A program made the position numbers and the translations under genes. Below the pieces are notes generated by a model, which ran no database searches, was not told the origin of the DNA, and saw only the letters and a program-made list of their open reading frames with translations. A stretch of 64,000 nt of DNA. Origin: Alteromonas sp. a30 (lineage in GTDB: Bacteria; Pseudomonadota; Gammaproteobacteria; Enterobacterales; Alteromonadaceae). The stretch is taken from contig NZ_JABEPE010000007.1 in assembly GCF_026788005.1 (NCBI RefSeq), positions 124,001 through 188,000 of the forward strand, written 5' to 3'. Below are positions 63,122 to 64,000 of the stretch, piece after piece; the stretch's first letter is position 1, and each line of letters opens with the position of its first letter.

Positions 63122-64000
63122 ATGGCTGAGTTCAAAATAAACCGACTTGAGCAGTTAGATTCAGACCGCGCTGAAGCTGGCTTGACTGCGTTAAACGAAA
63201 CCTTGGATTTGTTGGGGGATATTGAAGAATTTATCGTGCTTTCCTGTGAACTTGAGTCGTTACTTTCAAGGTGTAAATTTGTTTACCGAGGTGACTTCAT
63301 TTCTTTAGACTACGATGCGCTTGCGCGGCAGTTGATGACAAAAAACATGATGCCGGAAGCAGACAAATCATACTTTTTTTGTGTGCAACAAGGTCGCTCG
63401 AACCGTATTTTTTTAAAAGCGGAGCGCAATGAAACAGGAAGCCTATTCCTATTTATTTTGTTGCAAAAACCAAGTGGGGAATCAAGCAAGCGAGCGTATT
63501 GGAGCTTGGATTATTTGAGCCGTATTTTCAATGCGCTGTATTGTCAAATGGACAATGTCGTTCAGTTTGAAGAGCGAGAGAAAATTGCCAGCCTAATCAA
63601 TTTGGGGCGCTTGGTCCCAAGTGTGACACATGAAATCAATAATCCTTTAGGGGTTGGATTAACCTCGGTTTCGCATTTAAAAACCTGCTTATTGGACATA
63701 GGACAGTGCTTTGCCAATGGTGAACTGACAGAAGAGAACTTTAAAGAGTTTATGGAAGAGTGTAATGAGGCCGCAGACTTGCTTGAATACAACATTGATA
63801 GGGCTGTTGGTTTGGTACGTGACTTTAAATGTAACTCCGTGAATCAAAGTGCTGATGTACTGACTGACTTTAATTTAGCAAAACACATTCGTAGCATTAT
63901 TAACAGCGTGAGTCCTGCGCTTAAATCCAAGCAAATTGAGCTACATCACCACGTTAAGGTTGATACCAATTTGACGGTTAATTCCTATCCGGGGGCGTTG
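63122..64000 (+). CDS. Second histidine kinase of the HD-GYP operon, 3' end missing
   Basis: Starts at ATG 63122 behind AAGGGAAGA and runs off the window after 293 codons. No membrane segment is seen. A GAF-like N-terminal region (with FLFILLQKPSG) precedes the H-box VTHEINNPLGVGLTSVSHLK. The ATPase domain is beyond the edge except for its beginning (TVNSYPGAL). It is 13 bp after the HD-GYP gene. The soluble form complements the membrane kinase upstream, suggesting input from both cytoplasm and periplasm. Confidence 0.87.
   Translation, partial: MAEFKINRLEQLDSDRAEAGLTALNETLDLLGDIEEFIVLSCELESLLSRCKFVYRGDFISLDYDALARQLMTKNMMPEADKSYFFCVQQGRSNRIFLKAERNETGSLFLFILLQKPSGESSKRAYWSLDYLSRIFNALYCQMDNVVQFEEREKIASLINLGRLVPSVTHEINNPLGVGLTSVSHLKTCLLDIGQCFANGELTEENFKEFMEECNEAADLLEYNIDRAVGLVRDFKCNSVNQSADVLTDFNLAKHIRSIINSVSPALKSKQIELHHHVKVDTNLTVNSYPGAL

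Overview
The window looks like chromosomal DNA of a marine-type gammaproteobacterium with moderate GC. The evidence is the gene set: YebG behind a LexA box, DUF3081, LpxL, HldE, GlnE, Spo0M, a peroxiredoxin-glutaredoxin hybrid, Aer-like chemotaxis, FIST-GGDEF and HD-GYP signalling. I cannot name a genus. Coding density is high, with genes on both strands. Both ends cut through genes.

Layout. 1-673 is the 5' part of a glutathionyl-hydroquinone reductase. 998-4817 (minus) is a tightly overlapping five-gene operon: response regulator, sensor kinase, cupredoxin-like protein, FTR1-like permease and outer-membrane barrel. It reads as a two-component-controlled metal (probably iron) uptake unit whose permease and cupredoxin both lack the textbook ligand motifs. 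4946-14629 holds fadD, yebG, a YdcH-like gene, an exported hydratase-like protein, a sulfurtransferase, a D-threonine-aldolase-like PLP enzyme, an Aer-like receptor, a globin and ApbE. 14669-18836 is an RND efflux pair. 18937-31759 carries tdk, a receiver-TPR protein with a degenerate receiver, an M19 dipeptidase, an outer-membrane barrel, DUF3081, an unlisted 57-residue gene, a MarR regulator, a 1199-residue hybrid kinase, lpxL and a TcpQ-like protein. 31772-38753 contains glnE, a DUF350 protein, arsR, hldE and an epimerase homologue that has lost its catalytic residues.

41329-43914 is an accessory islet: a chloramphenicol-acetyltransferase-like gene, a broken ParD/RelE-type toxin-antitoxin pair, an unknown helical-repeat protein and a 152-153 bp tandem repeat. 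It ends at a LysR gene. That LysR is divergent from an operon (acyl-CoA dehydrogenase, SDR, APH-type kinase, histidine phosphatase) at 44984-48978. The operon converges on a Baeyer-Villiger monooxygenase and an SDR-esterase fusion (48979-52252). Together these suggest a route from an alcohol or ketone through an ester or lactone to a hydroxyacyl-CoA, which is phosphorylated and turned into an enoyl-CoA. This is the most attractive candidate for an undescribed pathway here.

52383-53450 is a COG0523 GTPase preceded by a perfect 19-bp Zur-like palindrome. 53640-59504 has an alpha/beta hydrolase, a tandem DsbA/HCCA-isomerase-like protein, a cold-shock/membrane/excalibur protein, FIST-GGDEF and pirin. 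59899-64000 is a signalling operon with two histidine kinases that share their phosphoacceptor helix and flank a receiver-DUF3369-HD-GYP protein; the second kinase runs off the window.

All family assignments are from reading motifs by eye; no database search was run.
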